64,000 bases of DNA, from NCBI GenBank assembly GCA_963580455.1, contig OY756961.1:8537001-8601000 (forward strand), given 5' to 3'. The position numbers and the translations under genes are program-made. Source of the stretch: Euonymus europaeus. Lineage: Eukaryota; Streptophyta; Magnoliopsida; Celastrales; Celastraceae. The notes under the pieces were generated by a model. The model saw nothing but the letters and a program-made list of their open reading frames with translations. It was not told the origin of the DNA and made no database searches. Positions 32,791-43,969 of the stretch are shown here, piece after piece; position 1 is the stretch's first letter; every line of letters starts with the position of its first letter.

Positions 32791-34186
32791 AGGATATCCT
32801 CCTGGAACCAAAGGTTATAGACTCCTTGATTTGGAAAATCAAGAAGTCTTCATTTCAAGGGATGTAAAATTCTTTGAAAATGTGTTCCTTTTTCATAATA
32901 ACAGTAGCTCCATCTTGTTAACAACTTCCATTTCACAGACCATTGCACCTCACAGTGAACCTCTGTTAACAACAGAGAATAGTTCACCTTCTCAGATTAT
33001 TTCTCATACCAACAGACCTACTAGAACTAAGAAAACTCCTATCCATTTAACAGATTATGTCTGCAATTCATCCATATTACATCATCATGCATCTCATGAA
33101 CATTTTATTGCTGCAATTTCTATTCACAGAGAACCAAAGAATTATAGTGAAGCTCTAAAAAATAAAGAGTGGTGTAATGCTATGGACTTAGAAATAAAAT
33201 CTTTAAATGCTAACAATACTTGGCAATTAACCACTTTACCTGAATGCAGGAAAGCTATTGGTTGTAAATGGATTTTTAAAGTTAAATATAATGCGGATGG
33301 TAGTCTAGAAAGATTCAACCAAAGTGAGGGATTTAACTATAAGGAGACATTTGCTCCTGTAGTTAAAATAACAACAGTGAGATTATTCTTAGCCTTAGCA
33401 AGCATGTATAATTGACATATGATACACCTAGATGTCCATAATGCCTTCTTAAATGGGAATTTAGAAGAGGAAGTTTATATGAAAATTCCTCCAGGATATG
33501 ATAAATCTAATTCAAACCTAGTATGTAAACTTAATAAGTCAATATGTGGCTTGAAACAATCCTCTAGGCAATGGAATCATAAATGTAGACAAGCATTACT
33601 AGAGTTTGGATTTCAACAAAGTAACGCAGATTATTCACTCTTTTATTACCATAAAAATTCTAGTTTTGTCATGCTTTTACTCTATGTAGATGATATGGGA
33701 TTAGGAGGTAATGATTTTCAATTAATTCAAAATATAAAAAGTCATATAGCTAGTTGTTTTAAACTTAAAGATTTAGGACCTTTAAGATATTTCTTAGGAT
33801 TAGAAATTGAAAGAAACGATTCTGGCCTTGTCCTTAGCCAAAGAAAACACACTGTTGATCTTATTAAAGACACAGGGCACTTGAACACCAAACCTTTTAA
33901 CACTCCCATAGATACTAATAATAAATTATCCAAAGATTCAGGATCTCCCCTAGAAAATCCTCTTCAATACAGAAGACTTATAGGATGCCTAATGTACCTA
34001 ACAATTACAAGACCAGACATTTGTTATGCTGTTAATACCTTAAGCCAATACATGAAATCACCCACTGATGAACATTTTAATGCAGCCAACAGAGTTGTAA
34101 GATATCTAAAAGGAACCCAAAACAAATATCTATTGTTTCCATGTACTAACCCTATGCAGATTGAAGAATTCTGCGATGCCGATTAG
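32717..34186 (+). pseudogene. Copia A reverse transcriptase remnant
   Basis: The frame restarts at 32717 after a shift from the integrase. Key blocks are WCNAMDLEIKSL, KWIFKVKYNADGS, TFAPVVKITTVR, a stop at 33413-33415, then HLDVHNAFLNGNLEEEVYMK and the catalytic YVDD at 33683-33694 (LLYVDDMGLGG). The frame then runs to ITRPDICYAVNTLSQYMKSP and VVRYLKGTQ. Standard Copia RT order and length; broken by at least one stop and one frame change. Confidence 0.88.
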
Positions 34187-34525
34187 GCTTTCTGTATAAA
34201 CACTAGACGATCTGTAATAAGTTATTGCATCAAGCTTGGAAATTCTCTCATTTCATGGAAGTCAAAGAAACAAACCACTGTATCCAGATCTTCCGCCAAA
34301 GCTGAATACAGGGCCATAACAGCAACTACTTGTGAGCTGAATTGGATTTCCAATCTTCTCAGAGAAATCAATTGTCAACCTAATCAACCTATGGATCTTC
34401 ATTTCATTAGAGACAAAGTTCTTGAAGTCAAGATCAAATTATCATACCTTAAATCTGCCGATCAGCCCGGAGACTTGCTCAAGGTTTGCCAGCTAATCGT
34501 TTACATCACCTTATCTCCAAGTTGA
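34187..34525 (+). pseudogene. Copia A RNase H remnant with internal deletion
   Basis: INTRRSVISYCIKLGN, SWKSKKQTTVSRSSAKAEYR and TTCELNWISNLL are the standard Copia RNase H blocks. After PMDLHF the sequence jumps to IRDKVLE, skipping the usual block with the TKHIE.D.H motif, so roughly 100 bp are missing. A TAG at about 34184-34186 separates it from the RT. Confidence 0.75.
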
Positions 34526-34546
34526 ATTGGGGGGGGGGTGGGGTGT
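34526..34546 (+). other. Copia A polypurine tract
   Basis: A G-rich run (TTGGGGGGGGGGTGGGGTGT) directly upstream of the 3' LTR, the place where plus-strand synthesis would be primed. Confidence 0.7.
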
Positions 34547-34927
34547 TGAGAAGATGTTCCTCTGCCTCTGCATGTCCAGCTTCATCTAATTTTCTAGCAA
34601 CCTTCTTCCTCCTGTGCCCTACTCATGCTAGCTGGACTTCCCCTTAAAAACTGGGCTGGTTACTTTGTGATTTGCTGTAGTTATATTGGAGTTGGTTGCT
34701 TTGGGCCATATAGTTCCAGCATTGGGCTTTATTTTGTATTTTTAGATCACTTAACTCATATCATATTTTATTGTATCAGTTGTCTTTTCATTAGAGACGT
34801 TAGGCTCAAGTTCTAAGACAAGTTTAGTTTAAATACAAAAATATTTTCGTATGAAATACAAGTTTTAATTCTCTCAGTTCTTCTTCTTCTTTCTCTCTTT
34901 ATGACTTTGATTCTTCAAAGTACATCA
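34547..34927 (+). repeat. Copia A 3' LTR
   Basis: 381 bp, TGAGAAGATG...ACATCA, followed by the second ATATA TSD. Confidence 0.92.
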
Positions 34928-36925
34928 ATATATATATTAGATGCTTATTTCTACTAAAATTATACAGACAACTCGAAAGCAATGTCTTGTAATCTCCATT
35001 TTCTTCATTGTCAATTATCTGTAGAAAGTTGAAGAAGAAATTGAGATGCGAAGAAACCCAGAAGACATAAATGGTCGTATTTGGGTAAGGTTAGCTACAA
35101 GCACTGCTTCTGAATTCTGTCTGCAAATGCAAGGATTGTGGACCTTAATATTCATTGCTTAGACTTAAATTTGTTTCTTTCTTTCTTGTTTGACAATGAA
35201 AGACAAGAAAGAGAAACAACAGGGTGATTTCAGATTTGTATAAAATGGAAATCATGGCTCTTTGCTAGTTGTCGATTTGATTTTTTTATTTAAATAAAAA
35301 ATATGCAGTTTGTCAATTTATCATGTCTCGAAATTCTACCAGTTTCTGGCCTTAAACAATAGACAACAGCTGCTTCAGAAATTGCAACAGCTCTCAAATA
35401 TCAATCATTCAACACTCCAGGTACTCTCTAATGAGGCAATACAGTCCAATAACTCAATACTTCAACAACAACAACAACTCAACAAAGTCTCCCAAATGCA
35501 AATTACAAGACAATACAGTCCAATACAGTTCACTTGCAATTGAGGAAATAGCAAAGTGCAAAACAATCCAAGAGAAAACAAAGGGAGAGGCAACTCTTTT
35601 CAATCTCCTACAACCGACTCCACTTGCTATTGAGGACTCCAACAGAGGGGCACCAACCGCACCTCCATCTAGTCCTGTTTTAAACACAAATAAATATTGA
35701 AATCAATAACGGATAATAGATTAATAGCCACGTACTCATCGACGCTTCTAAATTGCTCTTGAACTCATTACTAATGCAATTTTACTTTCTCTTAGCCAAT
35801 TCTATAATTTAAAACAAAAGTATCAACTATCAAAAATTAAATAATTATTAAAGCAAAACCATATACTAAGCCGTTCAAGTGGTATTGATTTTCCTACTGA
35901 GCCCATCAAGTCCAATCGTATCCTATTAAGCCCTCAAGTATACGGTCTTAATCCAATAAGCCCTTAACATAGTGGCATTGAAATGCGAGCCTGCACGAGT
36001 GTTACCATAAATCTTTAATTTCTAAATAAAAAAATTAATAATTTGGATTGATGTTGGTCACTATATACCTGACGTGTATTACTCAATGAAATTTGTGGTC
36101 AAAAGGATTGATGGATTCTATCGTGGTTCAACTAAGAAAACTTTAGAACTAATGTCTACACTCAGATGATCAAATCTATGAAAGATAATACAACTTATGC
36201 TAATGGAAAGTAAAACAATTCTAAAGAAACAGTAAAAGATAACAAAAAATTTACTTTAAACTATTGAGATCAAAAGGGGTACAAGCTATGACTCTGGTTA
36301 CTTTCCTATGAATCTATCTAGGCTTAGAGACGAAGTAGAATTTCAAGACCTTTTTTCCATTAGCTTGTAGTTCTATTTATACAAATCTAAGAGTAGTTAC
36401 AAGAATTCAAATGCTTCAAATTTCAAACAAATTTGTAACCGTTGCCGTTCTTTCTTTGGACCAATAAGATAATCTCAAATAGTAAACCTTGATCGATAAC
36501 CCATTTGTTTTGCTTGTTGACTCCTATATTGTCATGATTCATTTATGACATCACTTGAAAGATTGAATGAGTTCGATCGATCACAGTCAATCGAAGATTT
36601 GTCTTTCTCTTTCACCATCACTACACTTCCATCCATCGATCATAGGCTCTCTCGATCAATTGATAATTGTTTAATTGGTGCAACAACTATCCCCTTGCTC
36701 GTTTTGGTTTGAGAAAAACCAAAAATGAGCATTACATTATGAAGTAATCAGGTCGAAAAATGAAGTCACTACCAATTAATTTTTATTAAAGAAATGGATA
36801 AGGGGGTTATGGGGAAGGCATTAGGCACCTTACAACTCTCTAAAAACGGTTGCATTAAAAACAATTTCTTATTTGGCTCAAATTTGTTTCGGAAAATGAT
36901 TTGTATGTTCTAATTATTTTAATGA
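34928..36925. other. Noncoding, repeat-like, no gene recognised
   Basis: The TA run continues to 34938. 35330-35700 is A/C-rich, with repeated ACAATACAGTCCAATA; the frames there are low-complexity. 35860-35970 has repeated 'TAAGCC(G)TTCAAGT' / 'TAAGCCCTCAAGTAT' motifs. 36060-36700 may be noncoding parts of a retroelement. Nothing firm. Confidence 0.4.
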
Positions 36926-36929
36926 ACTT

Positions 36930-37320
36930 CTATGTGTATCAGAAGTCCACATTTCAATTGAGTGGGCTTGTCCCATTAATATTGTGGTAATTTGGTGCTT
37001 GGAAAAAAAGATGGATGTAAGAACCCATTTGGAGTGGGTTTTGATAATTTTTTTTAAAGTGCATGAGATCATTTGAGTCATTCCCGGCTTGACAAAAAAT
37101 TGTTTGGAAATGGATGAAGATCCCACTCGGAGTGGGTTTTGATCATTTTAAAAGAGTTCACGGGATCATTGGGGGCATTCCCCACTTGGCTAAAAATGTT
37201 TGAGAATTTGATGAAAAATCTCACTTGGAGTGGATTTAGATAAATTAAAAAGATGCGTGGAATCATTGGCACTATTCCCGGCTTGGCAAAAAAATGTTTA
37301 GGAATGAATGATGATTTTAA
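36930..37320. repeat. 98-bp tandem array, three copies plus partials
   Basis: GGAGTGG(G/A)TTT recurs at 37031, 37129 and 37227, each 98 bp apart. Units carry TCATT.G...CATTCCCGGCTTG.CAAAAA and a TTTGG/A-GAATGGATGA segment. A weaker copy precedes the first. Noncoding. Confidence 0.75.
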
Positions 37321-37324
37321 ATTA

Positions 37325-37785
37325 AACACTATACCAACTTATGCTAAGTTTAATTTAAAAACATGCCAACTTATGGTAAGTTTAATTTAAAAACATGCCA
37401 ATTTATGGTAAGTTTAATTTAAAAACATGCCAACTTATGGCATAAAAGGGATTAGGTTTTGAAAAATACTAACTTATGGTACTAGAAAAAAATTTTATTT
37501 TGAAATACCAACTTATGGTATTGGATTTGAATTTGAACACCAAAAATATCAACTTATGGTACTGAAAAGGAACGGAGTTTCGAAATACCAACTTATAGTA
37601 TTTATTGAATTTAACCTTAAAAATACCAACTGATGATATTTCCTGAATTTAGTTTTAAAAGTGTCAACTTATGGTAGCAAATTATTTTAAGAATACCAAC
37701 TTATGATATTTGATTGAATTCAACCCTAAAAATACCAACTTGTGACATTTCTAGGATTTCAATTTAATGGTATCAACTTAGATCA
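37325..37785. repeat. Array of about 13 ACCAACTTATGGT palindromic units
   Basis: The core (AT)ACCA-ACTTA-TGGT(AT), a 4-6 bp stem around ACTTA, repeats every 33-42 bp. The first units share the longer repeat TAAGTTTAATTTAAAAACATGC, then CAACTTATGG. Later units vary in the linker but mostly keep the core. Confidence 0.8.
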
Positions 37786-38082
37786 TGCAAACTAGTCATA
37801 CTTAAACATGTACTGGCCTATGTTTTAACAAGAATGGCCTCTTAAACAAATAAGTTTAGCACATGTCTTTCTTCTTGTTCATGGTGTTTCCGCAAATTGG
37901 TGAGAAGGAATTTCAGGTGAGGACTTGGTGAGGAGAAGAGGAAGACTCAGGTGGATGACAGGTGTTGTATCGGGTGATGCTGGCAGTAGTAAGTAAAGGG
38001 CTTGGTGATGATGGTAATGGTGAGGTAATTCTCAGGTTGGATTTTTCGTGGTGAGTTAGTGAGTGAAGATGATGGTAAGGTT
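37786..38082. other. GATG-rich noncoding target region of Copia B
   Basis: Repeated GGTGATGATGG/GGTGAG motifs continue on the other side of Copia B (43485 onward), confirming that the element split one sequence. Confidence 0.5.
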
Positions 38083-38087
38083 GATGA
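38083..38087. repeat. Left TSD of Copia B
   Basis: GATGA, matching 43480-43484. Confidence 0.9.
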
Positions 38088-38475
38088 TGTAGAGTCCATA
38101 CTCTAGTTGCATGCAAAGTCTAACTTTGCATGCAAGCCACCAACCACCATGTCTAGAAGCAGCAGCCAGCTAACCACCAAGTCCACTCTTCACCAACCCA
38201 CCATGCACCACCAGCAGCCCTTCACCAACCCACTGCCCACCTTGGTTGAAAATGCAGCCCATGTTTGGCCAAAGTTTGGCACATGGTTTGACTTAGTTGG
38301 TATTTGTATCTCTATATAAACATATGTGTGTGTGCATGTATTGTATGGTTATAAGAGAAGAGTGGTAGAGAGAGAAAGAAAGTGGTGTAGTTAGTTTTGA
38401 AGAAAATAAACTCAAAGCATTTTTCTCTCAGTTTTTGGTTTCGTTGCTTGTCATATTGATCCGGTATCCTCAACA
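38088..38475 (+). repeat. Copia B 5' LTR
   Basis: 388 bp, TGTAGAGTCC...CTCAACA. TATA-type motif TCTATATAAA near 38311-38320. A 29-bp palindrome with RY (CATGCA) motifs lies near the start. Confidence 0.95.
38107..38135. promoter_or_regulatory. Perfect 12-bp inverted repeat with RY motifs in LTR
   Basis: TTGCATGCAAAG, TCTAA, CTTTGCATGCAA. Each arm carries CATGCA, the RY core bound by plant B3-domain factors of the ABI3/FUS3 type. The same palindrome is in the 3' LTR at 43111-43139. Function is inference. Confidence 0.6.
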
Positions 38476-38477
38476 AG

Positions 38478-38489
38478 TGGTATCAGAGC
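38478..38489 (+). other. Copia B primer-binding site
   Basis: TGGTATCAGAGC, the standard initiator tRNA-Met complement, two bases after the LTR. Confidence 0.92.
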
Positions 38490-39022
38490 GCCGAGGTTAA
38501 GTCCTGGAAGTCATCCCGGACAGAAACAGAGCATGTTTTTGCTCTCGGGTCAATTTTTTGACGTCAACGAAATCAAGTTTTGAACACATCTGGGTGTTCC
38601 TCATCACCTCACGAGTCTCCTGGTTCAAAAATCATCGAAATCGGACGTCGGGGTGAGCCACTCTCCCTCTGAAAATTGGAGTTACTATTCACGTTTTTTT
38701 GGAGGTTGAAGACGAAGTGGCGTCAGCATGACGTCACAGTGACGTCATCATCTGCCACGTCAGTGCACAGTCAGCAATTGTGCCACGTCAGCAGCCACAT
38801 CATCAAACGGCGTCAGTTGACCGTTAGTCAACAGTTAAGTCCGGTTCAAATTACAGAAACTTTGACCGGCCGGTTTGGTATTTTTCGGACCGGTTTTTAG
38901 GAAGGTCAGACCAGTTCGTAAGGTTTTCGACCCTTCTGGACGCAACCATGCTATCGGTTTTGCGAGATTCCTCTCCAAAATTTCGGTGTTGCTCGGTTTA
39001 GCTTGAAACCGAATCTTTTCTG

Positions 39023-39870
39023 ATGGAAGCCTCTACATCAGAGTCATCAGGAGCTATGATGAAGTTGACACCGACAAATTATGCTTTGTGGAAACCTCGG
39101 ATGGAGGATTTCTTGAATTATAGAGATCTGGCGGATCCCTTGGAAAATGAGGGCAAGAGACCAGATGATATAAAAGATGCTGAGTGGACAAAGAAACACA
39201 AGAAGACGATTGGTCAAATTCGTAATTGGATTGACCACAGTGTGTTTCACCATGTTGCACAGGAGACGAATGCATACGAGCTCTGGAAAAAGCTCGAAAA
39301 CATGTATCAAGCCAAGACCGCTCGAAATAAAGCTCTTTTGGTTAGACGGCTCGTCAACTTGAAGTTGAAAAATGGTACTTCTGTAGCTGAGCACACCAAT
39401 GAGTTCCAGAACTTGGTAAATCAACTTGTAGCTGTCAAGTTCATTCTTAAAGATGAAGATCAAGCCTTACTACTTCTCAGTTCCTTACCAGATAGTTGGG
39501 AGACGCTGGTGGTCTCTCTCAGTAACTCTGCACCCGGAGGCAAACTCACTATGGAGATGGTCTCGGATGCTTTATTCAACGAGGAGAGTCGAAGGAAGGA
39601 ATTGGGCATAGACCAGTCTCATGCCCTTGTTACTGACAGCAGAGGACGGCCTCAGGGGAGAGGCAGGAGTAGAGGTAGAAGTTAGAGCCGAGGACGAAAC
39701 CAGGATCATGGAAAGTCCAGTGACGGCAGGAGACAGCAAAAAGGTAAATACAAGTGTTACCATTGTGGCATTGAAGGCCACATCAAGAAAAATTGTCGGA
39801 AATTACAACGGGAGCAAGGTCAAACTAGCTCCGAGACAAAGAATGAAGGTGGTGAAACTCTAGCACCATA
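39023..39870 (+). pseudogene. Copia B gag with zinc knuckle
   Basis: Gag starts at 39023 (MEASTSESSGAMMKLTPTNY), in good distance from the leader. The capsid region has LTPTNYALWKPRMEDFL, ELWKKLENMYQAKTARNKA and LLLLSSLPDSWE. An RG-rich stretch ends in an in-frame TAG at 39683-39685. Reading on in the same frame gives the intact knuckle CYHCGIEGHIKKNC at about 39751-39792. A one-base frame change at about 39860-39875 separates gag from the protease frame. So the polyprotein has one nonsense codon and one frameshift before Pol. Confidence 0.88.
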
Positions 39871-39942
39871 TCGGAGGATGTAGCAGTACTCTCTTGTAGT
39901 GAAGAGACATGTTTACATGCAGCAAGCCACGATCCTGAGTGG

Positions 39943-41343
39943 GTGATCGACACTGCTGCATCGCACCACGCCACTCCACAAAGTTATTTCTTCACTTCGT
40001 ACAAAATCGGTGATTTTGGTACAGTGAAGATGGGCAACGATAGTTTTGCCAAGATTGTGGCCATTGGTGATGTACATGTCAAGACGAATCTTGGATGTGC
40101 TATGGTGTTGAAAGAAGTCCGACACGTCCCAGACCTCCGGTTCAATCTTATTGCTGTGAATGCTCTTGATAAACAAGGCTATCACAATCATTTCGGCAAT
40201 GGCACCTGGAAGTTGACGAAAGGTGCTTTGACTTATGCCAGAGGACATATTTGTGGCACATTGTATAGAAAACAAACCAAAGTATGTTCAGAAAGCATCA
40301 ATGCTGTGGAGGAAGAGACTTCTCCAAATCTCTGGCACAAGAGACTCGGTCACATGGGAAAAAAGGGGTTGTCCACCCTGTCAAAGAAGGCACTCATCAA
40401 AGTGTCTAAAGATATTCCGCTGAACCCATGTGATCATTGCTTATTCGGGAAGCAACACAGAGTCTCATTCAATACATCTTCCACGAGAAGGTCAGAGTTG
40501 CTGAGTTTGGTACACTCTGATGTCTGTGGTCCTCTAGAAGAAGAGTCTTTGGGAGGTAACAAATATTTTCTGACCTTTATTGATGATGCTTCAAGGAAGG
40601 TGTGGGTATATTTTCTTAGAACCAAGGATCAGGTGTTCGAGAATTTCAAGAATTTCCACGCTATGGTGGAAAGAGAGACTGGAAAGAAGCTGAAGTGTCT
40701 CCGGTCAGACAATGAAGGCGACTATGTTTCCAGAGAATTTGAAGCATATTGTGCTGAATGTGGTATTCGGCACGAGAAGACTGTCCAACGTACCCCACAA
40801 CATAATGGTGTAGCCGAGAGGATGAATCGAACCATTATGGAACGAGCAAGGTGTATGCTCAGTATGGCAAAGCTGCCAAAGCCATTCTGGGGTGAAGCAG
40901 TTCGTGTGGCCCATTACTTGATCAACAGATCATCGTCAGCACCGCTGAATTTTGAAATTCCGGAGAAGGTATGGTCTGGAAGAAATATTTCTTACTCTCA
41001 CTTAAGAGTATTTGGGTGCAAAGCTTTTGCACATGTATCCAAGGAGCAGAGACAGAAGCTTGACAGCAGATCCATTCCTTGCATTTTCATCGGATATGGA
41101 GATGATGAATTGGGATACAGACTGTGGGAACCAACTGATAAGAAGGTTATCAGAAGCAGGGATGTTGTGTTTCATGAAAATGAAGTATTTGAGGACTTGG
41201 ACAAATCTTCCAAGTCCATTGTTCCCGGTGTTGCCAACACCATTCCAGATCCTACACTAGTGGCACCTGCAAATAATGATGAATTGCAGGAGGAAGATTT
41301 AGAAGAAGTAGATACCGAAGGTGTTGAGCAGGGGGAGCCATAA
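39943..41343 (+). pseudogene. Copia B protease and integrase
   Basis: Opens with IDTAASHHATP, the aspartic protease motif in the D-T-A form typical of Tnt1-like elements. Then LWHKRLGHMGKKGLSTLSKK (pre-integrase), CDHCLFGKQ zinc binding, and the integrase core LVHSDVCGPL (Asp), RSDNEGDYVS (Asp) and VAERMNRTIM (Glu). The C-terminal part has SYSHLRVFGCKAFAHV and CIFIGYGDDELGYRLW. The 466-residue open frame ends with a TAA at 41341-41343 in the Pro/Glu-rich linker before RT. Confidence 0.9.
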
Positions 41344-43044
41344 CACCCTCCACCAGAAGCTGCAGAACCAGCACAACCACCTCCAGTAGCTGTACCTCAG
41401 CCAGAAAGATCACAGAGAGGTCGTGCCCTGATTTCGTCGAGGAGATATCCGGATTCAGACTATATTTTACTTACTAATGAGGGGGAGCCAGAGAGTTTTC
41501 AGGAAGCTCACAATCATGCTGAAAGCAGTGAGTGGATGCAGGCTATGCAAGAAGAAATGAATTCCTTGCTGAAAAACCAGACTTACGAGTTGGTAAAACT
41601 TCCTAAAGGGAAGAAAGCACTACAGAACAAATGAGTGTTCAAGCTGAAGAAGGATGGCAGCGGAAAGCTTGTGAAGTACAAAGCTCGGTTGGTCGTCAAA
41701 GGATTTCAACAGAAGAAAGGAGTTGACTTTGACGAGATTTTCTCACCGGTGGTGAAGATGACATCAATCCGAGTCATACTTGGGTTGGTAGCAAGTATGA
41801 ATTTGGAGCTTGAACAGATGGATGTGAAAACAGCTTTTCTCCTTGGTGATTTGGATGAAGAAATCTACATGGAGCAGCCAGAAGGGTTTGAAGTCCCTAA
41901 GAAGAAGCACTTAGTCTGCAAACTGCAGAAAAGTCTCTACGGCCTTAAGCAGGCACCGAGACAGTGGTACAAGATGTTTGACTCATTCATGATAGGTCAT
42001 GGTTATAAGAGGACTGCCGCAGACCAGTGCCTTTATGTTCAAAAGTTCCCATATGGTAACTTTGTGATATTGCTGCTATATGTTGATGACATGTTAATTG
42101 TTGGCCAGGACAGAGCCATGATTAACAGATTGAAAGCCCAGTTATCCCAGTTCTTCGACATGAAGGACTTAGGCCCAGCTCATCAGATATTGGGCATGAA
42201 GATTGTTCGTGACAGGAAAGCCAAGAAATTGTGGCTGTCACAGGAAGCTTATGTTAAACGGGTGCTTGAAAGGTTTAAAATGAAAAATGCAAAGTAGGTT
42301 ACCACTCCGCTAGGTAACCATTTTCAGCTGAGCAAGAAATCTTGTCCTTCATCAGAGAAGGAGATTGAAGAGATGAAAGCAGTACCATACTCTTCAGCAG
42401 TCGGTAGTCTAATGTACGCAATTGTGTGTACAAGACCGGATATTGCTCACGCTGTTGGTGTTGTGAGCAGATTCTTTTCAAATCCAGGGAAAGAACATTG
42501 GGAGGCTGTTAAATGGATTCTCAGGTACCTGAAGGGTACGTCAAAGCTATGCTTGTGCTTTGGGGGAGCAGATCCAGTTCTGGATGGCTATACTGATTCA
42601 GATATGGCTGGTGACCTTGACAGTAGAAAATCTACTTCAGGGTATGTTTTCACTTTTGTAGGGGGAGCTGTTTCATGGCAGTCAAAACTGCAGAAGTGTG
42701 TTGCTTTGTCTACAACAGAAGCAGAGTATATTGCTGCAGCAGAAGCTGGTAAAGAACTGTTGTGGCTAAAGCGATTTCTCCAGGAACTGGGTATTATTCA
42801 GAAGGAATACAAGGTACATTGTGACAGTCAGAGTGCTCTAGACTTGAGCAAGAATTCCATGTACCATTCCCGCACAAAGCATATCGACATTCGCTATCAC
42901 TGGATACGTGAAGTGATTGAAGATGAACTGTTGAAGCTGGTGAAGATTCACACAGCAGAGAATCCAGCAGACATGTTGACAAAAGTTGTTACTCGCGAGA
43001 AGCTCGGGCTATGTCGGGACATAGCCGGGATGGATAGTAACTGA
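41344..43044 (+). pseudogene. Copia B reverse transcriptase and RNase H
   Basis: RT blocks are W.QAMQEEMNSLLKNQTYEL, FKLKKDGSGKLVKYKARLV, IFSPVVKMTSIR, MDVKTAFLLGDLDEEIYM, GLKQAPRQWY and YVDD at 42079-42090. RNase H has DGYTDSDMAGD, SRKSTSGYVF, ALSTTEAEYIAA, DSQSALDLSKN and HSRTKHIDIRYHWIRE. A TGA at about 41632-41634 (where the family has Trp) and a TAG at 42295-42297 interrupt it; everything else is open. The C-terminus at 43042-43044 is the normal end. Confidence 0.9.
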
Positions 43045-43077
43045 AGACTGGTGAGTTGTGTTCTTCTCCTATGTGTA

Positions 43078-43091
43078 TGGAGGGGGAGAAT
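43078..43091 (+). other. Copia B polypurine tract
   Basis: TGGAGGGGGAGAAT immediately upstream of the 3' LTR. Confidence 0.85.
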
Positions 43092-43479
43092 TGTGGAGTC
43101 CATACTCTAGTTGCATGCAAAGTCTAACTTTGCATGCAAGCCACCAATCACCATGTCTAGAAGCAGCAGCCAGCTAACCACCAAGTCCACTCTTCACCAA
43201 CCCACCATGCACCACCAGCAGCCCTTCACCAACCCACTGCCCACCTTGGTTGAAAATGCAGCCCATGTTTGGCCAAAGTTTGGCACATGGTTTGACTTAG
43301 TTGGTATTTGTATCTCTATATAAAGATATGTGTGTGTGCATGTATTGTATGGTTATAAGAGAAGAGTGGTAGAGAGAGAAAGAAAGTGGTGTAGTTAGTT
43401 TTGAAGAAAATAAACTCAAAGCATTTTTCTCTCAGTTTTTGGTTTCGTTGCTTGTCATATTGATCCGGTATCCTCAACA
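43092..43479 (+). repeat. Copia B 3' LTR
   Basis: 388 bp, TGTGGAGTCC...CTCAACA, three differences from the 5' LTR (A/G at LTR position 4, C/T in CCAA(C/T)CACC, C/G in TATAAA(C/G)ATATG). Confidence 0.95.
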
Positions 43480-43484
43480 GATGA
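43480..43484. repeat. Right TSD of Copia B
   Basis: GATGA, matching 38083-38087. Confidence 0.9.
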
Positions 43485-43969
43485 TAGGAGAAAGGTGAGG
43501 GTTGTGGTGAGAGATACGGTGAGGTACTGATTCGAGGAAGGTGAAATAAGAAAGATAAAGGGTGAAGTTAGCAAGTGGTGGTCTCAGATCAGAGAATAAT
43601 AAGAGGGGGTTGCCGAAATTGATGATGGTGAATTTTAGGGAAAGTGATGGCACAGGTTGGCTTCCCCCTCTTTTCTAAAAAAGGACAGTTATGGTAGGGA
43701 TGTGAAGTGAGTAGTTGATTCTTAGAGAGTTTATGGAAAGGGAGAAAAGGTTACCAATTCTTCTAAAATTCCTCAAAAATTGATAGTTGTTTTGTAGAGG
43801 GCTGGTGATGAAAAATAGATAAAAAGGAGATAGGTGTGAAAAATGGGAGAGTTGGTGTTGAAAAATAGATAAAAAGGAGGGAAGTGTGAAAAAAAGAGAG
43901 GGAGATAGTGTTGGAAAGTAAGAAAGTTGATCTTGAAAATAAAAGAGTTAGCGTTGAAAAATGTGAGAG
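43485..43969. other. Purine-rich, imperfectly repeated noncoding stretch
   Basis: Repeated GTTG(A/G)TGTTGAAAAATA(A/G)ATAAAAAGGAG-like segments (43795-43990). No gene. Confidence 0.5.

Larger units (their letters stand above)
29113..34927 (+). mobile_element. Copia element A (Ty1/copia LTR retrotransposon)
   Basis: LTRs at 29113-29520 and 34547-34927 start TGAGAAGATG and end ACATCA. ATATA flanks both sides as the 5-bp TSD. The primer-binding site, gag, protease, integrase, RT and RNase H follow in Copia order. The LTRs differ at many positions and by a 24-bp indel, and all frames are damaged, so this is an old copy. It also contains a later 672-bp retroposed insert (31112-31783). Confidence 0.92.
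38088..43479 (+). mobile_element. Copia element B (Tnt1-like), young insertion
   Basis: Two 388-bp LTRs (38088-38475, 43092-43479) differ at only three positions by my reading, and GATGA flanks both ends. The primer-binding site, gag, protease, integrase, RT, RNase H and polypurine tract are all present in Copia order. The Pol blocks resemble Tnt1 of the Tork group. Despite the near-identical LTRs the coding region has four in-frame stops and one frameshift. Confidence 0.95.

Noticed and set aside
35431..35700. 89-aa frame
   Set aside because: Low-complexity A/C-rich repeats without domain signature.
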